Below are positions 44,971 to 56,399 of a stretch of 64,000 bases of DNA, one piece after another. Numbering within the stretch: the stretch's first letter is position 1; each line of letters starts with the position of its first letter. The stretch is from Acidihalobacter yilgarnensis. GTDB taxonomy: Bacteria; Pseudomonadota; Gammaproteobacteria; DSM-5130; Acidihalobacteraceae. The DNA lies in NCBI RefSeq assembly GCF_001753245.1, contig NZ_CP017415.1:2908040-2972039 (forward strand). Direction: 5' to 3'. The position numbers and the translations under genes are program-made. The notes beneath the pieces are model-generated. The model worked only from the letters and a program-made list of their open reading frames with translations. It searched no databases and was not told the DNA's origin.

Positions 44971-45461
44971 GCGCGCCTCCCGGACAGGTGTGGCAGGTGA
45001 ATGCCGGTATGCGCGTGGCATAAGGCGATGGCCAGCGCATCGGCGGCATCGGCTTGTGGTCGAGTATCCATGCCCAGTAGAAGTCTGATCATGTGCTGCA
45101 CCTGCGTCTTATCCGCCGCCCCCGTCCCCACGACGGCAAGTTTGACCTCGCGTGGCGCGTATTCGTACACCGGCAGGCCCGCGATGACACCCGCGCAAAT
45201 CGCAGCGCCGCGCGCTTGTCCCAACTTCAGTGCGGATGCCGGATTGCGCGCCACGAAAACCTGCTCGACAACCAACATATCCGGTACGTGCGTCGCGACG
45301 ATCTCGCTGACTTCGCGGAAAATGCGTCCCAATCGTTCGGCGAGCGTGCCCTCCGGCAGGCGGATACAGCCGCTGGCGAGGTGCCGACTGTGACGCCCAT
45401 CGCTTTCGATCAGGCCGTACCCGGTGATTCGGGATCCGGGATCGATGCCAAGGATGAGCAT
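44967..45461 (-). CDS. ruvC: Holliday junction resolvase RuvC
   Basis: RuvC cleaves Holliday junctions symmetrically. Catalytic acidic residues are in [15 protein letters not shown] (Asp7), [11 protein letters not shown] (Glu) and the C-terminal [15 protein letters not shown] (two Asp). 164 residues, slightly short of the E. coli length but complete. It overlaps yebC by one base (TGATG) and ruvA by 4 nt. Confidence 0.97.
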   Translation of the reverse strand: MLILGIDPGSRITGYGLIESDGRHSRHLASGCIRLPEGTLAERLGRIFREVSEIVATHVPDMLVVEQVFVARNPASALKLGQARGAAICAGVIAGLPVYEYAPREVKLAVVGTGAADKTQVQHMIRLLLGMDTRPQADAADALAIALCHAHTGIHLPHLSGRRA

Positions 45462-46213
45462 CAGTCGGCGGCCATGCGTTCCAGCACTTCATCCGGGAAA
45501 TCGGCGTTGGCGTAGACCGACTGCACGTCGTCAAGATCCTCCAGAGTCTCGATCAACCGGATCATGGTTTCGGCGGTTTCCACATCGATTGGCGTGAGGT
45601 TGTTCGGACGCATGGTCGCCTCGGCGTTGTCCGGTTCGAGTCCTGCCTCGCGCATTGCTGCCGCTACGTCCTCGTAGGCATCCGGGCGCGTCAACACCTC
45701 GATGCTACCGTCCGCATCAGTGATCACGTCCTCTGCGCCGGCTTCCAGCGCGACCTCCATCAGGCGATCCTCGTCCAATCCCGGCGGAAAATTCAGCACG
45801 CCTGTATGTGTAAACATGAATGCGACCGAACCATCCGTGCCTAGGTTGCCACCGGCCTTGGTAAAGGCGTGTCTAACCTCTGCAACGGTACGGTTACGGT
45901 TATCGGTCATGCAATCGACCATCACCGCCACGCCACTCGGGCCATAGCCCTCGTAACGCACCTCCTCGTAATTGTCACCATCGAGCTCGCCGGCGCCGCG
46001 CTTGCGGGCCCGCTCAACGGTGTCTTTGGGCATATTCGCCGCCAGCGCCTTGTCGATCGCGATGCGCAAGCGCGGATTTGCGCTCAGATCGTCTCCACCC
46101 ATCCGCGCCGAGACCGTAATCTCGCGAATCAACTTGGTGAAAAGCTTGCCGCGCTTCTTGTCCTGCGCACCTTTGCGGTGCTGGATATTGGCCCACTTGC
46201 TATGCCCTGCCAT
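45461..46213 (-). CDS. yebC: YebC/PmpR-family protein (TACO1-like)
   Basis: A widely conserved protein assigned as a transcription or translation regulator; recent work on the family links it to ribosome stalling at proline runs. The start is diagnostic: [28 protein letters not shown]. Later [20 protein letters not shown] is also typical. 250 residues. It sits directly before ruvC, as in most gammaproteobacteria. Confidence 0.96.
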   Translation of the reverse strand: MAGHSKWANIQHRKGAQDKKRGKLFTKLIREITVSARMGGDDLSANPRLRIAIDKALAANMPKDTVERARKRGAGELDGDNYEEVRYEGYGPSGVAVMVDCMTDNRNRTVAEVRHAFTKAGGNLGTDGSVAFMFTHTGVLNFPPGLDEDRLMEVALEAGAEDVITDADGSIEVLTRPDAYEDVAAAMREAGLEPDNAEATMRPNNLTPIDVETAETMIRLIETLEDLDDVQSVYANADFPDEVLERMAAD

Positions 46214-46296
46214 ACCGCCACCTCTTCAAGCGATTCAGATCGATGCAATGGCGGATTTTACCATGCCCCCGCATCGCCCAGCAGAAGGCACTCACG

Positions 46297-46932
46297 CTAA
46301 ACCCTGGAAAAGCGTCCTTCACGCAAAAAATGACCCACAGAATCGGCCACATCCGTTCGAAACAGCAACGCGAAGTGCCCGCAGGACACCTCAAGGCGGT
46401 GCGTCACATACGAAGCTCGCGTCTCGCCCAGCGAAACCGTGCCATCGTGAGGTTTCGACAGCGGCCCGCCAAACAGGCGTCCGACACCCAGGCTATTGCC
46501 TGTCCCTGCGACCATGCCCAACTCGCGGCCGGCATGCCAGGCAGGCACGTCGCCTTGCAGGCCGCCGCCAAGACTGGCGCCGAGTATCAGATGACCCAAC
46601 AGCGGCCAGTGGGCGACGCGTCTTGCCGCCTGACTGCCCGCCAATGGCGTGCCCAGAAACACCACGCGGCCCGGTCGCTGCAGCGGCGCCTGATCGAATA
46701 AATGTTGTACCACCAGCCCACCCAGAGAATGTGCCACGAAGTGCACTACTTCAGCGTCGATCTGATCGACGAAGGCGCGTAAGGCCTGAGCATTCGTGTG
46801 TGGACTATGCCTCACACTGGGATAGCGAAAGGCATGCACGACATAGCCACGACGCCTCAGACGCGTGCGCAACAGGTGCATTTCCAACCCCGTCATCCAC
46901 AGACCGTGCAGCGTGACCACGACCTCACGCAC
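46297..46932 (-). CDS. Lipase-like alpha/beta hydrolase
   Basis: An esterase/lipase fold: the oxyanion region VVVTLHGLWMTGLEM, the nucleophile elbow VAHSLGGLVVQ and a C-terminal catalytic-His region VSCGHFALLFR, with an acidic residue in SKPHDGTVSL. The N terminus is short and cytosolic. I prefer GTG 46932, which has GGGAG 9 nt upstream; GTG 46947 is also open. It overlaps nudB. Substrate unknown. Confidence 0.85.
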   Translation of the reverse strand: MREVVVTLHGLWMTGLEMHLLRTRLRRRGYVVHAFRYPSVRHSPHTNAQALRAFVDQIDAEVVHFVAHSLGGLVVQHLFDQAPLQRPGRVVFLGTPLAGSQAARRVAHWPLLGHLILGASLGGGLQGDVPAWHAGRELGMVAGTGNSLGVGRLFGGPLSKPHDGTVSLGETRASYVTHRLEVSCGHFALLFRTDVADSVGHFLREGRFSRV

Positions 46933-47359
46933 GCCAGCCGCTCCCACGGCGAATCGCCTCGCGATTGGTCCACGAACGGATCAGGCGCAACGCATCGGCC
47001 TGCGGCAGCCAGCGATAACGCGCGTGTTCGCGCGGATTCAGTACGATGGCACGCGGCGCCGGCAGCGTGACGCGAAAGACATGCTCGATATTGCTGCGAT
47101 TGCCTGGTGCGTAGCGCCTACGCCAGGGCATGATGATGGGGAAACGATGCGCGATCCCGGTATCCCGTATGGAAACATCACACAAACCGGTCTCCTCGCA
47201 CAGTTCCCGCTTCGCCGCACGGCCAGGAGTCTCGCCTAACTCCAGGCTCCCGGTAACCGACTGCCAGAAACCGCGTGGCCGACGCCGCTCCATCAGGAGC
47301 ACACGGCCATCCCGCACGGCGACGACCACCAGTACCGATTCAGGGCGCTTCCAGTTCAT
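46925..47359 (-). CDS. nudB: Dihydroneopterin triphosphate diphosphatase
   Basis: NudB removes pyrophosphate from dihydroneopterin triphosphate in folate synthesis. The complete Nudix box lies at residues 37-59 (GSLELGETPGRAAKRELCEETGL, split here for clarity as GSLELGET and RELCEETGL). The flanking MNWKRPESVLVVV start and FWQSVTGSLE are typical of NudB. 144 residues. It follows aspS by 21 nt, the usual gammaproteobacterial neighbour. Confidence 0.92.
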   Translation of the reverse strand: MNWKRPESVLVVVAVRDGRVLLMERRRPRGFWQSVTGSLELGETPGRAAKRELCEETGLCDVSIRDTGIAHRFPIIMPWRRRYAPGNRSNIEHVFRVTLPAPRAIVLNPREHARYRWLPQADALRLIRSWTNREAIRRGSGWRA

Positions 47360-47380
47360 CCCGGTCGCCGCCCTGCGCGC

Positions 47381-49153
<1,773 letters not shown>

Positions 49154-49180
49154 GCTCACGTTCGGATGTCCCATCGGCAA

Positions 49181-49208
49181 AACAAAAAGCGCCGCCAGGC
49201 GGCGGCGC
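49181..49208 (-). terminator. Rho-independent terminator between DUF502 gene and aspS
   Basis: On the minus strand GCGCCGCC and GGCGGCGC form a perfect 8-bp G/C stem with a 4-nt loop followed by TTTTTGTT. It lies only 28 nt before the aspS start, so aspS needs either read-through or a promoter inside or just after the terminator. Confidence 0.85.
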
Positions 49209-49265
49209 GGAGTCGCGCAATGTTAAGGCGAGACAGCAGGGCGCGCAACCGCAACGCCGACCGGC

Positions 49266-49898
49266 TCAAACCTCAGGGACTACCGTGCTTGTCGGGATTT
49301 CACGGGGCGCGACCACACCGAGGGACACAATTAGTTTGAGCGCCTCCTCCACCGTCATCGATAGTTCAATGACCTCCTCACGAGGCAACATCATGATGAA
49401 ACCGGACGTGGGGTTCGGTGTGGTCGGCACAAAGACGGTAATCACCTCTGCCGCGGTCCGTTCCTGAATTTCACGGCTCGCATTACCCGTCTGGAAGGCA
49501 AGCGTCCAAATACCACGCCGCGGGTATTCGATCAGGAGCACCTTGCGGAAGGCCTCTCCATTGGCAGCAAACAAGGTTTCGGCGACCTGTTTGACTGCCG
49601 AGTAGATGCCGCGCACCAGCGGGATGCGCGCCAACAATGCCTCCCAGGCAGCCACCACCTTGCGACCGAACAAATTCGCGGCCAGCAGGCCAGTCAGCAG
49701 CACGATAGCGACCGTCATCACGAAGCCGAGACCGGGAATCGGATAACCGAGCAGCGCCTCTGGGCGCCACTGCAGCGGCAACAGCAGCAGCGTCCGATCC
49801 ATGAAGCCCATCAGGACATCGATGACCGTGACCGTAATCACCAAAGGCACCCAGATCAGCAATCCGGCAATCAGATAGCGGCGCAGCCAGGTGGCCAT
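49266..49898 (-). CDS. DUF502 membrane protein
   Basis: A conserved inner-membrane protein of unknown role. Two helices (about 8-30 and 56-77) precede a cytosolic domain: RIPLVRGIYSAVKQVAETLF, VLLIEYPRRGIWTLAFQTG and VFVPTTPNPTSGFIMMLPREEV are hallmark segments. I start at ATG 49898 with GAGGA about 9 nt upstream (210 residues). The order fmdB-DUF502-aspS is conserved in many gammaproteobacteria. Confidence 0.9.
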   Translation of the reverse strand: MATWLRRYLIAGLLIWVPLVITVTVIDVLMGFMDRTLLLLPLQWRPEALLGYPIPGLGFVMTVAIVLLTGLLAANLFGRKVVAAWEALLARIPLVRGIYSAVKQVAETLFAANGEAFRKVLLIEYPRRGIWTLAFQTGNASREIQERTAAEVITVFVPTTPNPTSGFIMMLPREEVIELSMTVEEALKLIVSLGVVAPREIPTSTVVPEV

Positions 49899-49929
49899 GT
49901 CTAGATGTCCTCGGTTGTCTGGCCTCCGC

Positions 49930-50208
49930 TCAGGCGGATGCGACGGGTTTGGTGTCGGATGATTTCGTGTCGGACGATTTGGCAGCCGGTTTGGCAGCGG
50001 GCTCGCCCGCAATGTTGCGCTTATTGTCCTTTTTGAAGTCAGTTTCGTACCAGCCACCGCCGGCCAATCGGAAACCCGCCGCGGAAATCTGTTTCTTGAG
50101 CGCGGGCTTGCCGCAAACTGGGCATTCCAGCAGTGGCGCGTCACTCATGCGCTGGATCGATTCCAGCTCGTGTCCGCAGGCTTCGCATCGGTATTCGTAG
50201 ATCGGCAT
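49930..50208 (-). CDS. FmdB-family zinc-ribbon protein
   Basis: A small putative regulatory protein. The zinc ribbon is MPIYEYRCEACGHELESIQ with a second pair in LECPVCGKPALKKQ (two CxxC). The C-terminal tail is low-complexity Ala/Lys/Ser/Asp (KPAAKSSDTKSSDTK). I start at ATG 50208, where the family begins; 92 residues. 31 nt upstream of the DUF502 gene in the same orientation. Confidence 0.9.
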   Translation of the reverse strand: MPIYEYRCEACGHELESIQRMSDAPLLECPVCGKPALKKQISAAGFRLAGGGWYETDFKKDNKRNIAGEPAAKPAAKSSDTKSSDTKPVASA

Positions 50209-50328
50209 TTTCAAATACTCCCAAACTAAGCCAATATTGAGGGGGATTATATGGGGACGATTTCGAGAAAAACCAGCCCGCAGCCGCCCCGACGGGCACC
50301 CGTTAACATGACCTCAGGAGAAATCGAC

Positions 50329-50706
50329 ATGGCGGACAAAGTTGTCATCATGCTGCTCACCCTCAGCCCCGACCAGCCAGGCACATTGGGGACGCCATTC
50401 TTTCAAGCTGCCGTGGCGGCAGCGATGGATCTGGAGGTCGAAATTTATTTCGCGGCACGCACGACCCGATTACTGATCCAGGGCGAGGCCGCAGACCTCT
50501 ATCCCGGTAGCGCTCATGAAAAATCGGTTTACGACTTCATGCAAGATGCCCACGAGGCCGGTGCCAAGTTCTATGCCTGTGCGGCGGCGATGAGTGAACA
50601 CGGACTCAACGCGGACAACATCATCCCCGAGTTCGACGGCGCACGCGGGGGCGGCGCCTTCATCGGCGAGATCGTTGAGGATGGCGTCGCGGTACTGACC
50701 TACTGA
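50329..50706 (+). CDS. DsrE-family protein
   Basis: A DsrE/DsrF-like fold, linked to sulfur transfer in sulfur oxidisers. The protein begins KVVIMLLTLSPDQPGTLGTPFFQAA and continues LEVEIYFAARTTRLLI and AGAKFYACAAAMSEHG, typical of the family, including a cysteine in the position used for sulfur relay in several members. ATG 50329 with AGGAGA 8 nt upstream; 125 residues. No tusA or rhodanese gene is adjacent, though a rhodanese gene is elsewhere in the window. Confidence 0.85.
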   Translation: MADKVVIMLLTLSPDQPGTLGTPFFQAAVAAAMDLEVEIYFAARTTRLLIQGEAADLYPGSAHEKSVYDFMQDAHEAGAKFYACAAAMSEHGLNADNIIPEFDGARGGGAFIGEIVEDGVAVLTY

Positions 50707-50711
50707 TCGCC

Positions 50712-51566
50712 ATGTCCAATCCACGCAGCATCCTGATCACCGGCTGCTCCAGCGGCATCGGACTCCATGCCGCACTGGCCCTTCACCGCCGTGGTTGGCG
50801 GGTATTCGCCAGCGCCCGCCACGAAGCCGATGTCACCGGCCTGCGCGAGCAGGGGCTGCCTGATGCACTCAGACTCGACCTCGCCGATAGTGCGTGTATA
50901 GAGGAGGCCGTGGAAGCCGTGCTTACCGCCACCGGCGGCCACCTGGATGCGCTCTTCAACAATGGTGCCTACGGACAGCCCGGCGCGGTGGAGGATTTAA
51001 GCCGGGCGGTGCTGCGCGAACAGCTCGAGATCAATCTCCTTGGCTGGCTAGAGCTGACCAACCGGGTGTTGCCCGTAATGCGCCGGCAGGGACACGGACG
51101 CATCGTCAATAACAGCTCGATACTGGGCCTGATCGCCTTGCCCTTCCGCGGCGCCTACGTCACCAGCAAATTTGCCCTGGAAGGCCTGAGCGACACCCTC
51201 CGCCTGGAGCTGCGTGGCAGCGGTATTCACGTCAGTCTCATCGAGCCAGGCCCGATCACCAGTCGCTTCCGCGCCAACGCCTACCTGGCATTCAAACGCC
51301 ACATCGACCGCGAACACAGCCCGTTCACCGAAGCCTATGCAGGCGCAGAACGGCGCCTTGCCAAGCCGGATACCGCCAGGGCAGCGTTCGAGCTGGGGCC
51401 CGAGGCCGTATTCAAGGCGCTGCTGCATGCGCTGGACGCTACGCGCCCACGCCCACGCTATTACGTCACCTTCCCGACCCGGCTGTTCGGCATGCTGCGC
51501 CGATTGCTACCGACAACAGCCCTCGACTGGTTGCTCACCCGCGTTTCACGGGGTGAGAATACCTAG
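50712..51566 (+). CDS. Short-chain dehydrogenase/reductase
   Basis: A classical SDR oxidoreductase: cofactor motif TGCSSGIG near the N terminus, NNGAYG (variant of NNAG) at about 90, catalytic Ser in NNSSILG and YVTSK with the catalytic Tyr and Lys. 284 residues. It starts 5 nt after the DsrE gene, so they are co-transcribed. Substrate cannot be inferred; similar proteins are often annotated as retinol-dehydrogenase-like. Confidence 0.9.
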   Translation: MSNPRSILITGCSSGIGLHAALALHRRGWRVFASARHEADVTGLREQGLPDALRLDLADSACIEEAVEAVLTATGGHLDALFNNGAYGQPGAVEDLSRAVLREQLEINLLGWLELTNRVLPVMRRQGHGRIVNNSSILGLIALPFRGAYVTSKFALEGLSDTLRLELRGSGIHVSLIEPGPITSRFRANAYLAFKRHIDREHSPFTEAYAGAERRLAKPDTARAAFELGPEAVFKALLHALDATRPRPRYYVTFPTRLFGMLRRLLPTTALDWLLTRVSRGENT

Positions 51567-51568
51567 CC

Positions 51569-51787
51569 CTATTGGCGCCGATATGGGCTGAAGTCGAAGC
51601 GACCGGCAATCATGTCATCCCACAGATCCGATTGTAGGATGGCCATCAGTTTATAGAGACGACGTAGCTCGTCGTCTTCCATGAAGGCTTGGTTCGGTGC
51701 GGATTTGAGCGCCTCCGTCAACAAGGCGACCTGATCCCGGGACAGCCCCAGGATCTCAAGTCCGTCATCCCCCATCTCGATCTTCAT
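51569..51787 (-). CDS. Unrecognised 72-residue acidic protein
   Basis: ATG 51787 has AGGA about 8 nt upstream. The product starts MKIEMGDDGLEILGLSRDQVALLTEALKSAP and ends DDMIAGRFDFSPYRRQ; helical, acidic, soluble. Family not recognised. It is convergent with the SDR gene (2 nt between stops) and stands alone. Confidence 0.65.
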   Translation of the reverse strand: MKIEMGDDGLEILGLSRDQVALLTEALKSAPNQAFMEDDELRRLYKLMAILQSDLWDDMIAGRFDFSPYRRQ

Positions 51788-51962
51788 AAACAATCCTTAT
51801 TAAATGTGCGACAGCGCGGCGGCTTGTCGTTAGCAGACGACAGCTTGGCGCCATTCCAACAGAAAAGATAATTAATCAAACCATTTACCGCACCTGCACG
51901 CGGCCCTAATATCCCCGTCGCCCCTCAGTTACGAGGGAAGTGTATCTTCAGGAGACAACTCG

Positions 51963-52304
51963 ATGAAAAAGTACGTTATTGCTCTGTCCGTGCTGGGCGC
52001 ACTGACCCTCAGTCTCCCGGCCATGGCCGACAACGCCATGCCCGCTGCGCCGGCACATGAGGCCGCCAAGCCGATGATGCCCACCAAGCCCGCCCACAAG
52101 CCGGCCATGAAGCATGTCATGCATGCCAGCATGATGGTGAAGGAAGCCCAGGAAGCCCTGAACAAGCATGGCGCCATGCTCAAGGCCGACGGCATGATGG
52201 GTCCGAAAACCCATGCCGCGATCCGCAGCTTCCAGAAGGCCAATGGCCTGAAGGCGACCGGACACCTGAGCAAAATGACGATGGAAAAGCTCGAAGCCAA
52301 GTAA
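51963..52304 (+). CDS. Exported Met/His-rich peptidoglycan-binding-domain protein
   Basis: A signal peptide (VIALSVLGALTLSLPAMA) is followed by about 45 residues rich in Met, His, Pro and Lys (AHEAAKPMMPTKPAHKPAMKHVMHASMM), then a PG_binding_1 domain (KEAQEALNKHGAMLKADGMMGPKTHAAIRSFQKANGLKATG spans residues 60-100). A good ribosome-binding site precedes ATG 51963. The Met/His segment could bind copper or another metal. A strong terminator follows. Confidence 0.88.
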   Translation: MKKYVIALSVLGALTLSLPAMADNAMPAAPAHEAAKPMMPTKPAHKPAMKHVMHASMMVKEAQEALNKHGAMLKADGMMGPKTHAAIRSFQKANGLKATGHLSKMTMEKLEAK

Positions 52305-52327
52305 GCTTCGGACATCCAGGCTAAACC

Positions 52328-52363
52328 AGCCCCGTGGGACCCATGGTCCCACGGGGCTTTTTT
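52328..52363 (+). terminator. Rho-independent terminator after the peptidoglycan-binding gene
   Basis: A perfect 13-bp stem (AGCCCCGTGGGAC / GTCCCACGGGGCT) with a 5-nt loop followed by six T. It ends the rightward gene 24 nt after its stop and lies at the end of the convergent clpB, so it can serve both. Confidence 0.95.
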
Positions 52364-54959
52364 ATGTCGCAGACGTCGATGCCGCCTCACGGCTGAATAC
52401 CAGCCCGGTCTGATCGCTGTCGATCCGCACCACGTCCCCCGGACCAAAACTGCCCGAGAGTATCTGTTGCGCCAATGGATTCTCAACCTCCTGCTGGATC
52501 GCTCGCTTGAGCGGGCGCGCACCGTACACCGGGTCGAAACCCGCCTCGCCCAAACGATCCAATGCAGCCTCACTGACCTCTAACTGCATGTCGCGCTCCG
52601 CCAGACGCACCCGCAAAAATTCGAGCTGGATGCCGGTGATCTCTCGGATCTGCTCGCGGTCGAGCGGATGAAAAACCACCACCTCGTCGATGCGATTGAT
52701 GAATTCAGGGCGAAAATGTCCACCCACGACCTCCATCACCGCTGCCTTCATCGCCTCGTAATTCGCCTCACCAGCCATCCGCTGGATTGCATCCGAACCC
52801 AGATTAGAGGTCATCACCACCACCGTATTGCGAAAATCCACGGTACGTCCATGACCATCGGTCAATCGGCCATCATCCAGCACCTGTAACAGAACGTTGA
52901 AGACATCTGAATGCGCCTTTTCCACTTCGTCGAGCAAGATCACCGAATAGGGCTTACGGCGCACGGCCTCGGTCAGATACCCCCCTTCTTCGTAGCCGAC
53001 ATATCCAGGCGGGGCACCGATCAATCGAGCAACCGAATGTTTCTCCATGAATTCCGACATGTCGATACGAACCATGGCTTCCTCGGTGTCGAAAAGGAAG
53101 GACGCCAGCGCCTTGGTCAGCTCGGTCTTGCCCACACCGGTCGGCCCCAGGAACAAGAATGACCCGTTCGGGCGATTCGGATCGGACAGACCCGCCCGCG
53201 AACGGCGGATCGCATTGGATACCGCCGTCACCGCTTCGGCCTGCCCCACCACGCGTGCCGCAAGCTCATCCTCCATACGCAGCAGTTTTTCCTTCTCGCC
53301 CTCAAGCATTTTGGTCACCGGGATCCCGGTCCAGCGCGACACCACCTCGGCGATCTCCTCCTCGCCGACCTTGTTGCGCAACAGCTTCATCTCCTGCATT
53401 TCAGCCTGAGAGGCCATATCCAGCTGATGCTCCAGCTCTGGGATACGGCCGTATTGCAGCTCTGACATGCGCGCCAGATCGCCGGCACGGCGAGCCGTTT
53501 CCAGCTCCGTACGTACGCGGTCCAGCTCCTCCTTGATATGCGTCGTACCCTGTACCGCAGCCTTTTCGGACTTCCAGATCTCATCCAGATCCGAATACTC
53601 GCGCTCGAGCTTCTCAATCTGATCTTCAAGATCCGCCAGTCGCTTGCGCGAGGCCTCGTCGGATTCCTTCTTCAACGCCTCGCGTTCGATTTTGAGCTGA
53701 ATCAACCGACGCTCCAGGCGGTCCATCTCCTCCGGCTTGGAATCGATCTCCATACGGATCCGGCTGGCGGCCTCATCGATCAGATCGATGGCCTTGTCAG
53801 GCAACTGACGATCAGCGATGTAGCGGTGCGAAAGCGTTGCTGCAGCGACGATGGCCGGGTCGGTGATCTCGACGCCGTGGTGAACCTCGTAGCGTTCCTT
53901 GAGACCGCGCAAGATAGCAATGGTGTCCTCCACGCTCGGCTCGTTGACCAACACCTTTTGAAAACGCCGCTCCAGCGCGGCATCTTTTTCGAGGTACTGC
54001 CGGTATTCGTCAAGCGTGGTGGCGCCGATGCAGTGCAGCTCGCCCCGCGCCAGCGCTGGCTTGAGCATATTGCCAGCGTCCATCGCGCCCTCGGCCTTGC
54101 CGGCGCCGACCATGGTATGGATCTCGTCGATAAACAGGATGACGTTGCCTTCGGCCTTGGCGATATCATTGAGCACAGCCTTGAGCCGTTCCTCGAAGTC
54201 GCCGCGGAATTTGGCGCCCGCCAGCAGTGAACCCATGTCGAGAGACAGGACGCGCTTGCGTTTGAGTCCCTCGGGCACCTCTCCATTGATGATGCGCTGC
54301 GCCAATCCTTCGACGATGGCCGTCTTGCCGACGCCCGGCGCGCCGATGAGCACAGGATTATTCTTGGTGCGTCGTTGCAGCACCTGAATCGCACGGCGGA
54401 TTTCATCATCACGCCCGATCACCGGATCAAGCTTGCTCTGTTCGGCTCGCTCGGTCAGGTCAATGGTGTATTTCTCCAGCGCCTGACGCTGCTCTTCTGC
54501 GTTCGGGTCTTCGATCTTCGCTCCTCCACGTAAAGACTCGACCGCTTGTTCGACCGCGCCATGCGAGCCGCCACACTGGGTCATCAGATCCTGCAGGTGC
54601 CCCTTGACCTCCAGCGCCGCCAGCGCGAACAATTCGGACGAAATATAAGAATCCTGACGGCGCTGCGCCAGCTTGTCGGTTACGTTCAAAAGTTTGACCA
54701 GATCGTTGGACAGGTGCACCTCCCCGGCACTCCCTTCGACGACAGGCAGGGCATCGAGGGCCTCGTCCAAACGGGCACGAAGCTGGTTCACATTGATGCC
54801 CGACTGGGTCAGCAAAGGCCGTACCGTACCGCCTTCCTGATCCAGCAGCGCGCGCATCAGATGCAACGGCTCGATGAACTGGTGATCCCGTCCCACAGCC
54901 AGCGATTGCGCGTCGGCCAGCGCCATCTGGAATTTGCTGGTCAGCTTATCCATGCGCAT
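52362..54959 (-). CDS. clpB: ATP-dependent disaggregase ClpB
   Basis: ClpB (Hsp100) resolubilises aggregated proteins with DnaK. The N-terminal domain starts [21 protein letters not shown] as in E. coli; two AAA+ modules carry [13 protein letters not shown] and [13 protein letters not shown], separated by the long coiled-coil M domain (about 410-530). 865 residues, full length. A sigma-32-like promoter lies just upstream, consistent with heat-shock control, and GAGGGG precedes the ATG. Confidence 0.98.
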   Translation of the reverse strand: MRMDKLTSKFQMALADAQSLAVGRDHQFIEPLHLMRALLDQEGGTVRPLLTQSGINVNQLRARLDEALDALPVVEGSAGEVHLSNDLVKLLNVTDKLAQRRQDSYISSELFALAALEVKGHLQDLMTQCGGSHGAVEQAVESLRGGAKIEDPNAEEQRQALEKYTIDLTERAEQSKLDPVIGRDDEIRRAIQVLQRRTKNNPVLIGAPGVGKTAIVEGLAQRIINGEVPEGLKRKRVLSLDMGSLLAGAKFRGDFEERLKAVLNDIAKAEGNVILFIDEIHTMVGAGKAEGAMDAGNMLKPALARGELHCIGATTLDEYRQYLEKDAALERRFQKVLVNEPSVEDTIAILRGLKERYEVHHGVEITDPAIVAAATLSHRYIADRQLPDKAIDLIDEAASRIRMEIDSKPEEMDRLERRLIQLKIEREALKKESDEASRKRLADLEDQIEKLEREYSDLDEIWKSEKAAVQGTTHIKEELDRVRTELETARRAGDLARMSELQYGRIPELEHQLDMASQAEMQEMKLLRNKVGEEEIAEVVSRWTGIPVTKMLEGEKEKLLRMEDELAARVVGQAEAVTAVSNAIRRSRAGLSDPNRPNGSFLFLGPTGVGKTELTKALASFLFDTEEAMVRIDMSEFMEKHSVARLIGAPPGYVGYEEGGYLTEAVRRKPYSVILLDEVEKAHSDVFNVLLQVLDDGRLTDGHGRTVDFRNTVVVMTSNLGSDAIQRMAGEANYEAMKAAVMEVVGGHFRPEFINRIDEVVVFHPLDREQIREITGIQLEFLRVRLAERDMQLEVSEAALDRLGEAGFDPVYGARPLKRAIQQEVENPLAQQILSGSFGPGDVVRIDSDQTGLVFSREAASTSAT

Positions 54960-55000
54960 GTCGAATTCCCCTCTCGATTAATCGGTTAATGCACTAAGGG

Positions 55001-55026
55001 ATGCGGCCGGCAGCGGCGTTTTTCAA
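55001..55026 (-). promoter_or_regulatory. Sigma-32 (heat-shock) promoter candidate for clpB
   Basis: On the minus strand TTGAAA (55026-55021), a 14-nt spacer and CCGCAT (55006-55001) match the sigma-32 pattern CTTGAAA-N13-15-CCCCAT with one mismatch in the -10. The start near 54994 leaves about 35 nt of leader. Confidence 0.65.
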
Positions 55027-55097
55027 CCGCTGACGACGGGATGTCACATCCACATACCCCCATGTTATGTTTGCCGAGCCTTCAAAGGGGACACGCG

Positions 55098-55886
55098 ATG
55101 CACGAAATCCGGAAGCTCAACATGGCACACGGCGTCGAATGGGTCACGGCGGGCTGGAACATCTTCCGCCGCGAGCCTGGCATGCTGGTCATGCTCTTCC
55201 TGATATTCATCGTCATGATGTTTCTGATCGGATTGATCCCGATCGTCGGCCAGCTGATCGCCCTGCTGGTGACCCCGAGCTTGAGCGGCGGGCTGCTGCT
55301 GGCCATCGAAACCACCGCGCGTGGACAGCCACCCACCTTCGGACAACTCTTCGCAGCCTTCAACGAGCCTACGCTGCGGAGTCGCATGCTCACGCTCGGC
55401 CTGTGGACACTGATCGTGAATGTGATCGTAATGGCCATTGCCATGCTGATCGGCGGCAGCTTCATCATGAGCCTGATGGGATTCGGCGCCATGGGTGCAG
55501 GACATATGGGGGGGGCTGCACTGGCGGGCGCCGGAGCGGGCGTCGGCCTGTTCGCGCTGCTGCTGGCCCTGCTCTTGGCTGTGGTCTATGCCGCCGCCCT
55601 GCTTTTCGCCACACCGCTGGTCATGTTGGCAGGCATGGAGCCAGTGGCGGCACTCAAGCTCAGCCTTGCCGCCAATCTGCGTAACCTAGGCGCCTGGCTG
55701 ATCTTCAGCCTCATCTACCTCGCACTGGTCATCATCGCCATGATTCCTTTTGGGCTGGGCCTTCTGATCGTCGGGCCGATGGGCATCGCCTCCGCTTACT
55801 GCGCCTATCTCGACACCTTCACCGGCATCCCCGGCGGCGCCGATTCACCGGGAAGCCTGCTGCCGCCGAGACGCAGCGCGGGCTAG
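55098..55886 (+). CDS. BPSS1780-family membrane protein
   Basis: A six-helix inner-membrane protein of unknown function. It begins with the family pattern HGVEWVTAGWNIFRREPGMLV, followed by long hydrophobic stretches with Gly/Ala-rich helices. GGGG lies upstream of ATG 55098 (262 residues); the earlier start at 55041 lacks family similarity. It is divergent from clpB and convergent with def. Confidence 0.85.
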   Translation: MHEIRKLNMAHGVEWVTAGWNIFRREPGMLVMLFLIFIVMMFLIGLIPIVGQLIALLVTPSLSGGLLLAIETTARGQPPTFGQLFAAFNEPTLRSRMLTLGLWTLIVNVIVMAIAMLIGGSFIMSLMGFGAMGAGHMGGAALAGAGAGVGLFALLLALLLAVVYAAALLFATPLVMLAGMEPVAALKLSLAANLRNLGAWLIFSLIYLALVIIAMIPFGLGLLIVGPMGIASAYCAYLDTFTGIPGGADSPGSLLPPRRSAG

Positions 55887-55899
55887 GCGACACGCATCA

Positions 55900-56397
55900 T
55901 CAGCGTTTGCGTCGAAACACGTCCGCACGGCGGTTCACGACCCGATCGAGGAACACGCGACCATTGAGGTGATCAATCTCATGCTGCACAACACGCGCCT
56001 CGAAATCTTCCATGTCGTACTCATGTATGCCACCCGCCGGGTCTAGGGCGCGTAGGCGAATGTGCTCGGCGCGCGGCACATTGCCCGTGTAATCGGGTAC
56101 CGAAAGACAACCTTCCCGTCCCAACGCATAACCCTCCCGCGAGAGGATTTCCGGGTTGATCAGCACCAAATGGCCGTGATGGGGCACGGGCTTGCGTGTC
56201 CGCGAACAATCCACGATGACAATGCGACGATGATAACCAACCTGAGGCGCCGCGATCCCCACCGCCGACGGACCGGCCTGCCGAGTCGCCTCGAGATCCC
56301 CGATGAAGGCCCGTAATGCCGCGTCAAAAAGCACCACTTCCTCCGAAACCTGGCGCAGGCGTTCATCCGGCCAATGCAAAACCTCCAGAACAGCCAC
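55900..56397 (-). CDS. def: Peptide deformylase
   Basis: Def removes the formyl group from nascent proteins. Metal ligands are Cys96 in REGCLSVP and His138/His142 with catalytic Glu139 in QHEIDHLNG. Motif 1 reads AVGIAAPQ rather than GVGLAAPQ, so its first glycine is Ala45, a deviation seen in secondary deformylases. 165 residues. It is not next to fmt, another hint that this may not be the only copy in the genome. Confidence 0.92.
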   Translation of the reverse strand: MAVLEVLHWPDERLRQVSEEVVLFDAALRAFIGDLEATRQAGPSAVGIAAPQVGYHRRIVIVDCSRTRKPVPHHGHLVLINPEILSREGYALGREGCLSVPDYTGNVPRAEHIRLRALDPAGGIHEYDMEDFEARVVQHEIDHLNGRVFLDRVVNRRADVFRRKR

Positions 56398-56399
56398 TG

